64,000 nucleotides of DNA, from positions 5,704,001 through 5,768,000 of the forward strand of contig JAPYXD010000484.1 in NCBI GenBank assembly GCA_030998225.1. Direction: 5' to 3'. The notes beneath the pieces were generated by a model. The model searched no databases and was not told the DNA's origin. It was given only the letters and a program-made list of their open reading frames with translations. Position 1 is the first letter of the stretch. The number at the start of each line of letters is the position of its first letter. This document shows positions 11,811 through 22,760 of the stretch, in pieces. Made by a program: the position numbers and the translations under genes. This stretch comes from Diplolepis rosae. Lineage: Eukaryota; Arthropoda; Insecta; Hymenoptera; Diplolepididae.

Positions 11811-12063
11811 AAGACAATGATGAAGATTCTGACGATGTCGGCCTAGCTGTATGATTAAATTAATGTAAAAGAGTGTATCGTAAAACTGGCTTCTACTTTG
11901 CAACATTATGCATTTATAGCATTAAAAGCGTTCTTATTGTTGAAATGTGTCAAAAATAATAACTATTACCATATCAATTTGAGTCTAGTTTTCATTCACC
12001 TGGATGTTTAAATTTTAAAGTCATTATGAAACGGGTTAACGCAACGATGAATTCCCCAAAAGT

Positions 12064-12475
12064 AAGTCGCTATTTTTTTTGCCATTTCGACTAAAAATTT
12101 TAATTTCTCGACCCCTAAAACCCCCTTATACTAATTTCCACGTCTGTAACATAATGTTTTCAATAATGATCCGCCATTTTGTTTAACGCAATTTCGACTA
12201 CAAATTTGGGTTTGTCAACCCCGAAAACCCCCCATACTAATTTTCAGGTCTGTAACTTTTTTTTTCGGTACGCCATTTTGTGACAGCCATTTTTTTCGTC
12301 TTTTCGACTAAAAATTTGGATTCCTTGACCCCGAAAACCCCTCCACACTGATTTTCACGTCTGTAACATGATTTTTTTTCAAAAACGGCCCGCCATTTTG
12401 TGGCAGACATTTTGTTTTTCGCCATTTTGACCACGAATTTGAATTCTTTGACCCCGAAAACTTACAGGTACAAAT
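12064..12475. repeat. Tandem repeat, ~115-bp unit, nearly 4 copies
   Basis: Each unit contains a TTCGACTAAAAATTTGG-like segment, GACCCCGAAAACCCC, ATTTTCACGTCTGTAAC and CGCCATTTTGT, in that order. The units are diverged and vary in length because of poly-T runs. They separate the two Transib copies. Confidence 0.8.
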
Positions 12476-12723
12476 TTTTGAGAAAGTTAAACCTCTGTTC
12501 GAATTTTGACCAACTTTTCCGGCGTTTCAGACCACTGTCGAATAGTTGGATGGCACTATAAGCTTCAAGGTGGGTTATACAACACACAAAATGAGGAGGA
12601 TAGGGATGAGAAGGATGAAGAATGGAGAGAGGGATGAAGGGAATATACTGGTGATCTGTATAGTCCAGACTCCTTAGTTTATTTGATTATTCAATCATTT
12701 ATTTATTAATTTATTACTTCATA

Positions 12724-13701
12724 GATCCAGCCATCTATTCAATCAGAAGAAATAGGATTCAATGAACAGGGCACGCCTTCTACAAGCTCGAACAAACCAG
12801 GTCGACCTTCCAAAGAATTCGAGGAAATGGACGACAGATATAAGCGGAGAGCAACAGAGGATTTGCGTGCATCATACAGCCCGGCAGAGTTATCATTCGC
12901 AGCAAGCATGAGCCTCCGTGCTTCTGGAGCTTTTCAAGCTGCAAGTGTTCCCAAAGACATCACAGATAAATCAACAAGTCGAGCTTCCAGATACAAGGAA
13001 ACTTTCAAATCTTTCGGTGTCCCACGTCCGACAGAATTTTCGGGAGACCTCGCACTTTCTGATGTGGTTGAAGGTAGAATGACCCGACATACGTACAAAA
13101 TCATAAGAAAAAAAGAATCCCAAAATAATGTTCTCGTTTATCCGCCCTACTCAAAAGTTGGAGAAGAGAAAGCTCGTTGCTATCCTCCAAATATTAAAAT
13201 TACTGAAACCACAGCTGGAGTCCCATTACAGTCATTATTAGACCACTTGTCCTGTAGAATTTTGAATGTTCAGAGCGAAGTTATTCAATCTCTACCTGAA
13301 AACTGCGTACAAAATTTGCTACTTGTTATTAAATACTGCTTTGACGGATCTTCTGGTCAAAGTCAGTACAAACAGAAATTTAATAAAGAAAATGCGTCAG
13401 ACGCGTCCATTCTAGTGACATCCTTAGTACCTTTGCGCTTCGCAAGTAGTAATGGCCAAAATGTATTGATATGGCAAAATCCGAAACCCTCTTCTCCTAG
13501 ATTTTGCAGTCCGATCAAGTTCTTCTTCAAGTTTTATCATGCGGTTTCGCTGTTGATGTCGAGCGTTTCAAAGAGTACTGCTTTGATACTGCAAAAATAT
13601 TAGTTGAAAGCTACTCGTGGTACTGTATGCCCACGTCGATTCATGTAGTACTAATCCATGCACTGCACGCACTCACGCTTCCTGTCCCGTCTGTTCCATG
13701 A
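12724..13701 (+). pseudogene. Transib/RAG1-like transposase, copy 2 (central domain)
   Basis: After a TTCATAG acceptor at 12725, an open frame gives a linker with GRPSKEFEEMDDRYKRRATE, then ASMSLRASG, and then YCFDGSSGQSQYKQKF. The Asp in CFDGSSGQS corresponds to the first catalytic Asp (RAG1 D600 region). It is followed by ILVTSLVPLRF and NVLIWQNPKPSSPRFCSPI, matching the RAG1/Transib block. A frame shift near 13500 moves into VLLQVLSCGFAVDVERFKEY and PTSIHVVLIHA, the start of the C-terminal domain also seen in copy 1. The stretch between the PKPSS block and SCGF, which would hold the second Asp, is deleted. The C-terminal Glu region is lost. The two copies differ substantially in the shared segment, so they are separate old insertions. 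Confidence 0.75.
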
Positions 13702-13844
13702 GCGATACGAGGACAGCAGCACCGGAGGACAGCAGCGTCGAGGATGAGGCACACCCGGCTACCGAGTTTATGTCAACACTGGCCGCCATCGATCGTTCGA
13801 GAGCGACGCACAAAACGACCAGACGCGCCATTCGTTGTAACTGA

Positions 13845-14206
13845 TAGAACCGCGTGTCGATAAAAAATTATTTGCCGAGGGCAATTATTATACTAGACAC
13901 GAGTTGCCTAGTCGTCTATTGGATGTATGACATGTGACCTGTTTCCGGGTCCGCGATTGGGTCACGCATGTAATTCGTGGGGCAGCTCGGGAATTCTGTC
14001 AGCGTCGCGTCGGCCATCGTCACTCTCGTCCTGCGACTCGTGGAAAGCACCAGCTAGGTGACTCCGACCTCTTGAAGGGAATAATAGGAATATAACCTCC
14101 CAGGGATTTTATTGGAAATATTAACGGTCCACGATGGAAGCCGAATTTGTGCTGAAGTATGACCCGGTCTTGGACGACATGATACAGGTAGCGTAAGTTG
14201 CTTTAC
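13845..14206. other. GC-richer non-coding flank
   Basis: No gene recognised. A short frame from 14134 (MEAEFVLKYDPVLDDMIQ) ending at a GTAGCG donor-like site could be a lone first exon. Nothing downstream supports it because the next sequence is a foldback element. Confidence 0.3.
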
Positions 14207-14929
14207 TTGAGGGGGTTCCTACTTTGTTCAGCCGAAAAAACGTGCTTTTTTTAGAAATTTTTTTTGGGGAACGTATTTAAGATAAACACTTGAAATTTTT
14301 TTCCAGTTGTAGGTACAAGTTTATTGTAGAAGTACAAAAAGTTTTTTTTTCACTTTATACTGAAGCAAAACTTTGAACGTGTTTTTCTCAAAACTTTATT
14401 TTTTGGCCTAGCGGAAGTGATTTAAGCCAGAAAAGTTGATCAATGGCCACGAAATTTTCAACAGTCGTGTATCAGGGGCTTAGCTACGGCTCGTACTAGA
14501 ATCTTCAAAAAACATTAACAATTTTTCATTTTACATAACAATTTATAACGAAAAAAGTGGGCAAAAGTCGAGTTTCTTCATTCAGAATCGCATGATTTTT
14601 TCATTTTTCATTTCTTTTTCGAAATCCTAGTACCGGCCAAAGACAAAAGCATACAAAGTAAGAATATATTTCATTTTTGTGTTTCAAGTCATCTAAAACA
14701 GCGGCAGGACTTCCGAGTGTGGGAAAAATTCATTTGGCGCGCCGCCATTGCTCAATGCCCCCCCCCCCCTCTTTGCATATTTCTACTGAAAACTTTTTGT
14801 ACTTGTACAATAAACTTGTACCTACAACTGAAAAAAAAATTTCAAGTGTTTATCTTAAATACGTTCCCCAAAAAAAATTTCTAAAAAAAGTACGTTTTTT
14901 CGGCCGAAGAAAGTAGAAACCTCCCTTAA
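14207..14929. mobile_element. Foldback TTAA-type MITE (723 bp)
   Basis: The left end TTGAGGGGGTTCCTAC and the reverse complement of the right end TTAAGGGAGGTTTCTAC start inverted arms of about 140 bp (14207-14345 and 14785-14929). The arms share TACGTTCCCCAAAAAAAA, GTGTTTATCTTAAATA and ACAATAAACTTGTACCTACA. Termini next to TTAA/TTGA suggest a TTAA target. It is similar in size and ends to the element at 58542-59270. A poly-C run lies at 14757-14769. Confidence 0.75.
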
Positions 14930-15440
14930 ATTTCTCTTGGCAAGTGGTCCGGAACTAACGGACATTATTGAACTGATACTGACGTTTTTTGGCGTACATT
15001 ACACATACCGGCCACTTCGCCTCTCTTCTCTCTCTTGTTCGCGAGTGCTCTTTTTTTATATCAGTGGCCTCGGGTGACACGCGCCTTTAAATTGATTCCG
15101 CCATATTGTCGCGTGACTCGGGCATGTTCCGAGATTTCTGTTACCTTTCATTTTATTTGCGCTTATTAAAATCAATGTAAATACTCTGGGCTTTTAGTAA
15201 ATTCATTTTTGATTTGTATCGAGTGGATTGTTAATGTTTAATAAATCTTGTTAAGCCGATACATGCTAATTAATTAAATTCTGGTGTTTCAATTATTTAC
15301 CCGGTAATCTGTTGTGACATTGTTTGACCCCGCCTTGTGTTAACTTCAGGAATTTCGAGTCTCATCATTGTTTTAAAATAAATTTCGACACCAACTAGGG
15401 TGACTGGCGCTCAATAAGACATTAGAAGAATATTTTATTT
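14930..15440. other. No gene seen
   Basis: Mixed sequence with CT-rich and AT-rich parts. No coding or structural signal was recognised. Confidence 0.4.
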
Positions 15441-15451
15441 TCTAGTAAATT

Positions 15452-16500
15452 TTGTATGAAATAAAATTAGTTGGGCCAGCCCGTTCAAAGAGTGCTAGGT
15501 TACGGGTAAAACCTGCATCTCAAGATGAAAGTTTCACGGACAGGAGTGATTATAATAATTTAATTGATGAGTTGGGTTTAATTGAAAATGAAGTTGAAGT
15601 GAGTGATAAAGAAGCAAGGAACAGTAATGTTATAATAAGCGAGTTAGAGAGTGCAGGTTTAGATTTTACAAAAAAAGTGATGTGAGAATTCAATCTGTAG
15701 AGACTGTTAATCTAAAATTAGATCCAGTCAATACTGAACAAAAAATAGAGATTTTTTGTGGGGGGGGGGGGGGGGTGATCAAATGTCCTTTAGACTGGAA
15801 CCCTATTTTCAGCTAACGAGAGGGTCGTTTTGCTAAATACATTAAGGGAGCTACTAGCCTTTCACGGAACAACTGGTGCTCTCTACTTGCGAAATATTTT
15901 TCATGAAGTGGATGAGAAGAATGATCTGAAAATCGTAAGTATTTAAGAAGATAATTTTTTCCTAATCTATATTTTTGAATATTTTATATCCATATTTATT
16001 TTTCTTTTTATACAGTTGGATCCCACCAGAATTTAGTGGATGGCTGACGGTCCGAGATTGAAGAAAGCGTTGTAAAATTTGGAGAACAACGTTCTTCAAC
16101 CTCCTTTGGCATGGTCATCCAATCGTCGTATGAAAATAGACGATTGGAGAAGGCCGTATTATAAAAATCTTAAGAGTCCTTTTGTTCCCGGTGGCATGAG
16201 ATGGAAATTACAGAAAGGACGAATCGTACGGGTAAGTGAGAATGAGGATGTTAAATTTTAGTAAGACCTAAAATTATCTCTAGATTCGTATTTATTAATT
16301 GTATTTTGTTTCAAGTGGGAAGCGAAAATATACAATGGACCGGGCAGGATTCGTCCATATCTATAACTGAAAGGGATCGAATCTTAGAATGCAGGGGTAA
16401 AAATATAAAGGTTCCCCTGGATTGGATGTATGTTAACCACAGTAGTTTAAAGAAAAACAAGGCCCTGTTGGAAGGTCCTTTTAAATAATCAAAGGGAGGG
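15452..16500 (+). pseudogene. Unrecognised multi-exon remnant, locus A
   Basis: Four exon-like blocks share the plus strand. 15452-15685 is acidic (DELGLIENEVEVSDKEARN). 15813-15934, bounded by TTTTCAG and GTAAGT, encodes NERVVLLNTLRELLAFHGTT. 16013-16230 encodes NNVLQPPLAWSSNRRMKIDD and then PGGMRWKLQKGRIVR before GTAAGT, and includes in-frame stops upstream. 16314-16488 encodes VGSENIQWTGQDSS and KVPLDWMYVNHSS. I do not recognise the family. The last block shares VGxExxxWTGQ and a P-x-D-W motif with locus B at 18853-19458, so both come from one repeated gene. A 17-18 base poly-G run at about 15760-15777 interrupts the area. It is probably a transposon accessory gene. Confidence 0.35.
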
Positions 16501-16559
16501 GGCTCCATTCATAATAAACGAGCAAAGATATCGTCTGGTCTACGACGAGATTGTAGAAG

Positions 16560-17765
16560 TAATAGTTGTAAACTTAGTAACTTTTGTATTTAGATAGCAA
16601 AATTTAGTAGTATTATTAAGAAATTTTTACTCTTTCTCAGTATTGAGACAACTGTGAGGAATGATGTTTTTAATTTTTTTTTTTTTGGTATATATATAAT
16701 TTTTGTGATGCCTATATGTATATTTATTGTTACATACTTGTGTATATTATACTAGTAGTGTTGTATGTTTTGCAAATAGTAGCATATAGTAGCGTCAATA
16801 AAGCCTTTTCGTCGGAAGTCCTCAAGAACAGCTCCGATTTTTATGATTTTTTTTTTAATTTTGTTTTTTTATATTCAAAATCAGGAACCGTTTGGAGGGG
16901 GCAAACAAATTTTTATATTGTTTAAACAACATTTATTGTATTTATAAAAAAAATTCAGTATTGTCCCTATTTTTTCTTGAAAATCTATTTTTATAGTAAT
17001 TTTAGAATAAAAAAAGTTGTTAAAATAAATTTTTTCAGTAATAATTCAGTATTTACGTCATGAAAATTCGCCGTGTGAGTCAATAAATATGTATGTGTTG
17101 CGTTTATACGTTACATGTATATGATTTATTTTTTCTAACACATCTATATATATTTATTAATACTTCGCGTTATATTATAAAGCATACTGACTTTTAGTAT
17201 TATACACAGAATAGAAATAGGCCTTTTGTTGTATAGGTACTCCCTACCAGGTAAAAGAATTCAAGGCCCAATGCCATGCGTTCGACTAGTTTTATATTTC
17301 TACTGCTCACATCACTCAGTATTCTTTTGTTTTTCGGAATAGATGTATGTTTCGTAAATTTTTGAATATTATTTTTTATATAAAGTAAAGTTATCAGTGT
17401 AAATTATTTATAAAAAGATTGATTTCCATTTAAGTAATCAGTGCAGACCATTATAATGCAGAATGTATTTATATATTATTTATTAACAAAGTATTTTAAA
17501 AATATATTAAAATATTCATAAATTTTTAGATTTATAGATATGTTTAGATGCTTTTATTGTTTTTGACTTTTCTCCTATACTTATATACGTTCTTGAATCT
17601 TTTTGAATTTTACATGTTGCTACAAATATTGGGATATGATTTGACGAATTATATTGAACAACTTCAAATATTGGATCGTCAGTCATATTCTAGGTTAATT
17701 TTATGTTTAGTTTGCACTTGACTGTTGGTTATTGTAATATTTCTGCTTCTAATTTTACGTTAACT
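16560..17765. other. AT-rich non-coding stretch
   Basis: No gene recognised. Composition is strongly AT-rich with TATA-like microrepeats. Confidence 0.5.
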
Positions 17766-17769
17766 AATG

Positions 17770-18700
17770 AGGCTGACCCAGAGTCTGCCGCCTCGGAATC
17801 TTTGTGGCGAGGTGCTCTATTCGCACGCCACTCAATTTACCGTCACTTGATTCTACTATTATTTAAAATTCTAACATAAAGAGAGAGAAGATCAAAGACT
17901 ACCTGAGATCCTTTGGCGACCCCGCCAGCATCCTCGACTTGCCATCCCTGAATTTTAAATTAAAAGAGATAGGCCTTAAAATGTTTCCCTTGGCACACTT
18001 GCCACTTCGAACGCCGAACAGAGAATGAATAAATATGGCGAGATCCGCTGGCGTGCTCGCGAAACCAGAAGACGGTGGCGCTTACAAAGCTTACCGATAC
18101 TACCGACACTTACGCTGAGTTCATATTCGCGAGCAACAGATCGCGAAGGTACGCCGATCTTTAGCGCCGCTAAGTGGCGATTACCAGAATTAACCTCGTC
18201 GCACAGGTTAGTTTATTGACAACCTGTCAACAAAGCGACGGCGAACTCGTCTCCTTGGTGTTCTTGAAGAGGCGGGACTCACATCGGCCTGACGCACCAA
18301 GGATCCTCTTCGTGATGTGCTGAAGTGTCGTGCTGCCGTGTCGCGTTATTTCCTCCATCGTTCGTTGTGAAGCCTCGGCCGTGGCGCGAGTATTGATCGC
18401 CATCGACCGGACGGTGATCTCGTGGTGCTCGCGTGTGAGTGTGAAAACAAACATAAAAATAATAAAAATTAAAATCCAGTTTTGCATGTGATGGAAACCC
18501 TTAGTCTGGCAGATAGGAATAGGTTCCCCGGGAGTCTAAACTCACCCCTCAGGTAACCTGTCATTAGGATTTAAAAACAACGAAAAGAAACATCAATATA
18601 AGTAAAAGTCAGGAGCCTACCGAGCACATTACGTTCGACCCCTGACTTTCGACTGTCACAGACAGCCTCGGGCATGATTCTCTTCTCGAGGTTTCCAAAA
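17770..18700. other. GC-rich island with a minus-strand frame
   Basis: The composition shifts abruptly to GC-rich. On the minus strand 18487-18227 an 86-codon frame begins MQNWILIFIIFMFVFTL, which resembles a signal peptide or membrane anchor, followed by a polar Arg/Thr-rich segment. No family is recognised. The island could be a long terminal repeat or leader of a retroelement; a coding role is only possible. Confidence 0.25.
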
Positions 18701-18852
18701 ATTAAAGACTATAAACAATCTTTGTGCGTGGAAAAGTACCACGTCACAATATATATGTATATATAAAGTTCGAATGAAATATATTAAATTTGTGAAGTAG
18801 GGTGCTATCTGTGTTATTGTTTGTTACTAAATGTGTATTATTTTATTTGATA

Positions 18853-19458
18853 GATATCCGGGAGACAAGTGCGTTTTCTCGCGAATGGCCGAAGGTCAGT
18901 CATATGGCCTGCTTATGTGGAGCATTTGGGCCGTCGGATATCTTTGCCTTTTGAATGGGATACAGAGTCTACGAAAAATTGTTCTTTGAGGATAAAGGAA
19001 GTAAAGAGGCTTTTCCAAATGGGACTAGGCATTGATTCGCCTGTAGTCTACTTAATTCAAAACTATCAAGTGGTTGGTAATGAATTTAAAGTAGTAAGTT
19101 TTTCTAAACAAAAAAATATTTTTGTGTTTTCCACTATTTTTTCTAGAAAAGAATCGGAATTCCAAATTCATAATTAATTGTTTGTTTTCAGGTTGGACAA
19201 GAAACAGAGAAATGGACGGGCCAGTACAGTCGTATGATAATGGCCCCTGTATACAAGGAAATTGTATATGAACTAGTTCGACTTCCTTGGGATTGGGTTA
19301 GGAAGGGCCCTAGATCAGCTAGGGCAAGAGTAGCAGAAGCTAGAGATTCTTTCCGGAGCCCGAGTAGGACATTATTTGTGATGGGTCAAAAATGGAGAAT
19401 AATTAATGGTGTTCTGGAATATGAAAGTTTTTATATTTTTATTTATAGTGATTTTTAA
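18853..19458 (+). pseudogene. Unrecognised two-exon remnant, locus B
   Basis: A first exon from about 18854 after TTGATAG reads SVIWPAYVEHLGRRISLPFE and ends KVVGNEFKV-like before GTAAGT at 19095. After a TTTTCAG acceptor near 19193 the next exon reads VGQETEKWTGQYSR, then YELVRLPWDWVRKG, then FVMGQKWRIINGV. The VGQExxKWTGQ and LPWDWV pieces parallel VGSExxQWTGQ and VPLDWM of locus A. No known domain is recognised. The shared exon border just before VG supports a real, repeated spliced gene. Function is unknown. Confidence 0.35.
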
Positions 19459-19459
19459 A

Positions 19460-20732
19460 GAGATGGAATAGAAAATAATATGTGTATTTTTGCTTCAGGA
19501 TAACAGCGACAATATGTGATACGGCTCCAAGATTACGTTCCATAGGTTCACAATAAATTAATTATTAGGTTATTAAGATTATTTTTATATTGTATTATTA
19601 TAAATATTATTATTATTATTAATTTAAATTACGTATATTGATAGATTAAAAATAATATGGTTATTTTCGAGTCTGAATTTGAGTAAAATGAATTTAGTTA
19701 ATAATATTGTAAGTACTTGATTTTAGTGATGAAATATAATACATATTATGTTAATCGTTTGTATATTTTTTGTGATGGAATCCCCTTTTTTTCAATTAAA
19801 TTTAAAAGAATTTATTAATTTTAATGTATAATAGGTAAACAAGTATTATACGTAAAAGTATGTGAAAGGTAAAAATTTTAAACTTATTTGTTGAGTAATA
19901 GAAATAATGTGATTTTGACTCTTCTTTTGAATTTTACCTTTTTGTTTTTGTTCGTTTTTGAAAAAACAATTTTAAATTGAATAGTACAGGGATTTTAAAG
20001 TGGAAACCAAACTTGTCAACTATATATAATCGAGTATTATTTGGGTTAAATGGGAGTCACCATTTTAGAATGCGTGCTGTTTTGTGTAGATTGAAAGGGT
20101 AAGCTATGTATATAAGACAAGTATTAGATGTTACATAATTCACGTTGGGAAATTAATATTTTTAGAGATTTTTAAATGCTTGGAGAGATTCTCCCAAAGT
20201 AAATAGCTGTTCGGGAATTTCTGGTACGTATATATGCTTCCTGAAATTTATGAGAATTTATGAGTTTCGAAATATGGCGCTTATGTTGCTTAAGTTACGT
20301 TAACATTTACTCACACATTTCAGCCATTTTGGAAAGAAAGTTATTACTGAATAGTTGCCTATGGAATGTTCGAATGATTCATTTTGTTTATGTCTTCCGT
20401 TTTTATGCATTTTAATAAAAGGATTTAGGGTTGAAAAATTAAAGCTTATGCAATTTGGTAATATAAGTTTTTTTTTCAAACTTAGAGAAAATAAGCAACT
20501 TTGTTGATCAAATTATATGCAAGGTTAAAAACTAAAAGGTCTTCAAATTCTTCCAAATGTTGTCATAAATTCTGCTTTTGTTGGGCAATTTCTCGAGAAT
20601 ATATATTTTTACACATTGTTTACTTTGATCTTTATATAAATTGGCTAGCGACCTCTAGTTACCTTTTTTATTCAATTCTCGTTACCATTTCTTGCCGCCA
20701 GGTGGCATATTTTAGTGTAGCGGACTTTATAA
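19460..20732. other. AT-rich non-coding stretch
   Basis: No gene recognised; simple ATT repeats near 19600. If the minus-strand remnant at 20733 is from a retroelement, its 3' end would lie here, but I could not define an LTR. Confidence 0.4.
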
Positions 20733-21640
20733 ATTACAATTGTTCAATGTGATCATTAGAATTGGGTATAAATATTATAGTTTGTTTACTGTTGCTTTTC
20801 CTTAGATTTTCTGTAGTTTCCTCGTTTAATGAATCTAATTGCAAGTAAGTATTTTCCAGAATTATATTTTTTATAATAAGATAATAGCGATATAGTTTTA
20901 CTGTAATTATTATGACAATTAGAAAGGTTAGTAATAATGTAACAATTAAACCGATTATTAATTTCAGTATATATCCTTAGCAGCAATTTTCTTTAGTTTT
21001 CAAAATTTTTCCTAAGTTTTCATTGATTTTGACTGAAATACTTATTTTGAATTTAAAAAGTGATAAAGGCATATTTCCATGAAATTTTCTTTTTGTTATA
21101 GATTTTTTGAGTTGTAAAGGATTTTTATTCGTCACTTGACTAAGATATGGTGCAACTGATTCGAGAGATATTTTAAATGAGGGTGTGATAATGTTTGATT
21201 TACTGAGGGGTAAAGAGTCGATTAGTTGACGTTCGGGATCGATCTAAAGTATTCCGTTATCTAAGAGGCTAACTATTAGGGTTGGTTCGTTTGGACATTG
21301 CAATTTTATTTGCTGAAGAGAAGAGGAAGAATATAGCCATCCATGATGGGATTCCAAAAGTGTTAAAAGTGGGTATTTATTAAACTTTATGGTGTATTCA
21401 CAAAAATTGGATGGATTTCCTATGAATAATGTATTTTCATAGGTTTGATTTTCTTTTATATTGAGCCAAGATGAAGGGTAAGTGCAAATTAATTTTTATC
21501 TTATCCTTTTGCATGAATTTAAGTAATGATTGTCTGCAATATAGTAATTTTCCTTATTATTAGAAATTCCCACATACTGCATCTCAGGTTTTAAGAACAT
21601 AGTTGGTGTTGGATTCACAACAAGATTATGATTTATTGGT
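20733..21640 (-). pseudogene. Membrane glycoprotein-like (env-type) remnant
   Basis: Read on the minus strand from about 21640 down to a stop at 20733, one main frame with a few internal stops contains short motifs such as NPTPTMFLKPEMQYVG and NTLFIGNPSNFCEYTIKF, then HHGWLYSSSS. Near the C-terminus is a hydrophobic segment of more than 20 residues (LIIGLIVTLLLTFLIVIII) and a short polar tail. A long ectodomain with scattered Cys, one C-terminal membrane anchor and a short cytoplasmic tail is the layout of env proteins in insect errantivirus-like retroelements. No pol or LTR was recognised nearby, so the parent element is unproven. At least two stops and a likely frame break near 21480 show it is inactive. 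Confidence 0.4.
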
Positions 21641-22760
21641 AAAAAATTTCCAACTCTTCATCTCCTATTTTTGGGCTACTTAATGTAAAAATAGTTCAAA
21701 TATTTTTTGAAGGGATGATAGATAGATGTCATAGATCTTTTTTCGTTTTCATACTCAGGATACTCTTGTATCCAAAAATTGTTAATACCTATGATATTAA
21801 AAGTTCTACTGAGATTTGTCATTGTTTTATTTAGTGGATGTAGAGATATATATATACAAGTGTATAATAAAGAATCAATTTCAAATCCGAAAACGCAGTG
21901 TTACAAGCTTCATGACTCGATCAAGAAGTTTAAACGAGTAAAGCCCGGTCTTTGCTTTTGCGCGTCCGCGGTTCGGAACGCCTTTCGCAGGGTTATCACA
22001 CAGGAAAAAAATATCCTTTTTTTTTTAAAAAGATATTTTTTTCTCGCCACTACGATTCGCGCCCTAGCATTGGGGCACGCCGGTGGTCGGTTAGTGGAAT
22101 ATACTAATAGTGCGTTGACAGCTTGGTGTCGAACACAAAAGAGAACTTCATTCCGTCGAATCTCAAAACGACGGGGAGATTTTCCTTTTCAAAAAAACCA
22201 GCACTAGGGTTGCGAAAAAAAACAAGAGTGGAGAGAAGAAACAATTTAAACGTACTGTTTGTTCTCTGGTTGAAAACCATCCACCTTATTATTTTCCCAA
22301 AACTAGGGCGTCAAAGTGATAGGAATAACGTGCATGTGTGTGTGCGGCAGAAAGCCTTGAGTGACTTCTCTTAGAGTCACAATCCTGAAAGGAAACTAAG
22401 GCCCAGTCGACATCCTTCTCGACAGGTAGGATTAAGTATCAAATAAGGGTAAGTCCGTATCATTCATAATTTTTGTAATAATTATTTTTTTTAATTCAAT
22501 AAAACCATTACACAATTGGGAATCTTTTTAACCAACTGTCGTTTATAAACTCATTTTTCTTTAATCCTATCACAATAGCATTAAGAAAAATTGGTGGAGA
22601 TAAGGCACCCTCAGCCGAGGGTAGAAAGACCACGGAACTACAAAAAATAAAAAAGACACATTCGTGTGCTGCAGTTTGTGTAGCCTCCACGTGTGCAAAT
22701 AAAAAAAAAAATTAATTTTACTTTTTTTTTTTTTTTTTTAAGAGTCGTACGTAACAGATA
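21641..22760. other. Mixed sequence, no gene recognised
   Basis: The 142-codon plus-strand frame at 21779-22207 has no family features and overlaps a GC-rich repeat-like region; I leave it uncalled. There is a long poly-T run near 22722-22739. Confidence 0.35.

Noticed and set aside
15760..15777. Poly-G runs (also 29840) as regulatory or G-quadruplex elements
   Set aside because: Single homopolymer runs in decayed DNA; more likely slippage or an assembly artefact.
21779..22207. 142-codon plus-strand ORF as a gene
   Set aside because: No recognisable motif, Arg/Lys-rich translation of repeat-like DNA and no splice or promoter context.
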